Source: Treponema sp.
GTDB lineage: Bacteria; Spirochaetota; Spirochaetia; Treponematales; Breznakiellaceae
Reading direction: 5' to 3'
NCBI GenBank assembly: GCA_031286205.1
Contig: JAITUR010000039.1
Location: 1-37,305 of the forward strand
DNA: 37,305 nt
Below are positions 36,007-37,305 of this stretch, one piece after another; the stretch's first letter is position 1; the number at the start of each line of letters is the position of its first letter. The notes below the pieces were generated by a model, which worked only from the letters and a program-made list of their open reading frames with translations, was not told where the DNA came from and did not search any database. The translations under genes were made by a program, and so were the position numbers.

Positions 36007-36035
36007 AGGATACAGTGATAGGTAAAAAGTGTCAA
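36007..36035 (-). promoter_or_regulatory. Consensus promoter abutting the argS start
   Basis: On the minus strand TTGACA (36030-36035), a 17-base spacer and TATCCT (36007-36012). Seven bases separate the -10 box from the ATG at 35999, so the message should be leaderless or nearly so. No Shine-Dalgarno is present. Confidence 0.7.
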
Positions 36036-36077
36036 TAAATGGGGGTTTTATCCGGTTTTGGGTAAATTTGGACGATT

Positions 36078-36159
36078 TTATCCTTTACTTTCTTTTTAAG
36101 AAAGTTAAAGATAATGGCTTATCCTTTACTTTCTCTATTGACAAGTTAAAGTTCATGGG
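36078..36159. repeat. Tandem 41-base dyads over the fic promoter (candidate operators)
   Basis: Units 36078-36118 and 36119-36159 share their first 16 bases exactly (TTATCCTTTACTTTCT) and GTTAAAG further on, about 31 of 41 positions in all. Each unit is an imperfect dyad of the type CTTTACTTTCT ... AGAAAGTTAAAG; the first is near-perfect with a TTTA centre. The second encloses the -35 box TTGACA. A protein bound there would block the promoter. Confidence 0.65.
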
Positions 36160-36166
36160 TAATAAT
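36138..36166 (+). promoter_or_regulatory. Promoter of the Fic gene
   Basis: TTGACA (36138-36143), a 17-base spacer and AATAAT (36161-36166). The ATG at 36176 follows 9 bases later, so the 5' leader would be at most a few bases. The -10 box lies downstream of the other possible ATG (36155), which argues against that earlier start. Confidence 0.6.
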
Positions 36167-36175
36167 TTAAGGCAA

Positions 36176-37305
36176 ATGCAAAGAAAACGGCAGGCAACAT
36201 TTATAAAATCCTCGGTTGTGGCAGGTGAACATTACAATACCTATGTGCCCAAAGCATTACCGCCTGTACCCGCAATTAATATGGCAGAAATATCCGAATG
36301 GCTGGAAAAAGCCAATTTTGCCATAGGCGAGCTTAACGGAATAGTGGAAAGTGTCCCGGATCCCGCAATTATCAATTATATGTATGTTAGAAAAGAAGCC
36401 GTTTTGTCCTCCCAAATCGAAGGAACCCAATCCACCCTTGACGATCTTTTGCGTTACGAATCCGACGGAACTGCCGGAGTACCGGTCGATGATGTCAACG
36501 AAGTATCTTCCTATGTCGCGGCGTTATGTCATGGGTTGGAACGGCTGCAGGGCGGGTTTCCCCTGTCCTTCCGCCTTGTCCGCGAGGTACATAAAATCCT
36601 TCTTACCAATTCCAGGGGGCACCAAAAAACTCCGGGTATTTTTAGAAAAACACAAAATTGGATTGGCGGGACACGACCGGGAAATGCATATTTTGTTCCG
36701 CCTCCGCCGGAAAAGGTATTGGATTGCCTTGGCAATTTGGAAAAATTTATGCACGCAAAAAATAAAATGCCCATACTGGTAAAGGCGGCTCTTATTCATC
36801 ATCAATTTGAAACCATCCACCCCTTTCTGGACGGCAATGGGCGTGCCGGAAGACTTTTAATAACGCTGTATCTTTATGCTGCGGGTTTTCTGCGTTCGCC
36901 ATTTTTATATTTAAGTTTATTTTTTAGGCAGCACAGAGAACTCTACTACGACAAACTTTCCGAACCCCGCAAGACAGGCAATTGGGAAGAATGGCTTAAT
37001 TTTTTCCTGGAGGGCACAGCCGAAACCGCATGGGATGCCAAAAGAACCCTTTTAGAAATAAAAACCCTTTTTACCCATGATGATGCAAGAGTATCCGTTC
37101 TTGGACGCGCCGGCACTTCCGCTAAAGCAATATTTTTTATTTTTAAACAAAAACCAATTTTAAACATTGCGGAAATTACCAAACGAACAGGGTTAACTAA
37201 ACCTACCGCCATAAGCATTGTTAAACGCCTTATTAAACTTGGCATTGTAGAAAATATAAGCGAGAAAAAATGGGGGCAGGTTTATGCCTATTCAAAATAT
37301 ATCGG
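36176..37305 (+). CDS. Fic-domain protein (class II, C-terminal winged helix), cut by the window end
   Basis: At least 376 residues, with no stop before the window ends, so the 3' end is missing. Fic enzymes usually transfer AMP to target proteins. The N-terminal Fic_N part (about 1-110) contains the self-inhibitory motif SSQIEG (78-83; S78xxxE82G83). The Fic core has the complete active-site motif HPFLDGNGRAGR (215-226) with catalytic His215. A C-terminal winged helix-turn-helix is visible in NIAEITKRTGLTKPTAISIV. I chose ATG 36176 because the promoter -10 box lies after the ATG at 36155 and family members typically begin close to this point. The DNA-binding tail and the tandem dyads upstream suggest autoregulation. 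It is transcribed divergently from argS. Confidence 0.93.
   Translation, partial: MQRKRQATFIKSSVVAGEHYNTYVPKALPPVPAINMAEISEWLEKANFAIGELNGIVESVPDPAIINYMYVRKEAVLSSQIEGTQSTLDDLLRYESDGTAGVPVDDVNEVSSYVAALCHGLERLQGGFPLSFRLVREVHKILLTNSRGHQKTPGIFRKTQNWIGGTRPGNAYFVPPPPEKVLDCLGNLEKFMHAKNKMPILVKAALIHHQFETIHPFLDGNGRAGRLLITLYLYAAGFLRSPFLYLSLFFRQHRELYYDKLSEPRKTGNWEEWLNFFLEGTAETAWDAKRTLLEIKTLFTHDDARVSVLGRAGTSAKAIFFIFKQKPILNIAEITKRTGLTKPTAISIVKRLIKLGIVENISEKKWGQVYAYSKYI

Overview
The window comes from a spirochaete, most likely a Treponema-like member of the Spirochaetales. The evidence is a tandem pair of periplasmic-flagellum core flagellins (FlaB type, no variable central domain) followed by flaG and fliD, a RarA protein fused to a methyltransferase-like tail, a lipoprotein with a loose spirochaetal lipobox, and two PilZ proteins. 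Base composition is moderate to AT-rich. No rRNA, tRNA or CRISPR array was seen. The name is inferred from gene content and protein character, not from a database search.

Layout. Bases 1-723 hold no convincing gene: small inverted repeats, eleven tandem copies of a 7-base unit, and a T-rich stretch. An orphan tyrosine recombinase (minus strand) and a small membrane protein follow, divergent from an SPFH-like membrane protein (2245). Bases 3117-7211 form an envelope/repair run: outer-membrane-like protein, lipoprotein, RarA fusion. Bases 7239-13946 are the flagellar filament locus: sigma-28 promoter, flaB, flaB, flaG, fliD, a conserved unknown, and a membrane PilZ protein. A small unknown, tsaE and tsaB (t6A tRNA modification) follow. 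A MEMO-family gene and a degenerate GGDEF membrane protein are divergent at 16065/16099. A minus-strand operon (23675 to 17278) carries an active-looking diguanylate cyclase, RNase Z, and a four-gene GldA/GldF/GldG/DUF4340-type ABC module. Then come DUF2804, murD, a P-type Ca2+-ATPase, enolase, lon, a second PilZ protein, a decayed mannose-1-phosphate guanylyltransferase, argS, and a Fic-domain protein cut by the window end.

The strongest unexplained signal is in the flagellar leaders. Both flaB genes and flaG have, just upstream of the Shine-Dalgarno, a strong hairpin that shows CARGGAT in or at its loop although the stems differ in sequence. This fits CsrA-type translational control. T. pallidum is known to encode FliW, which binds flagellin, so a FliW-CsrA-flagellin circuit is a natural reading.

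A second recurring pattern is promoters whose -10 box ends only 6-7 bases before an ATG without a ribosome binding site (integrase, small membrane protein, SPFH-like gene, Ca2+-ATPase, argS; about 9 bases for fic). This suggests leaderless mRNAs. Other points of interest are a 41-base tandem duplication of dyads over the fic promoter, a near-identical 73-base patch shared by the two flagellins, and convergent genes that share stop codons in 4-base overlaps.
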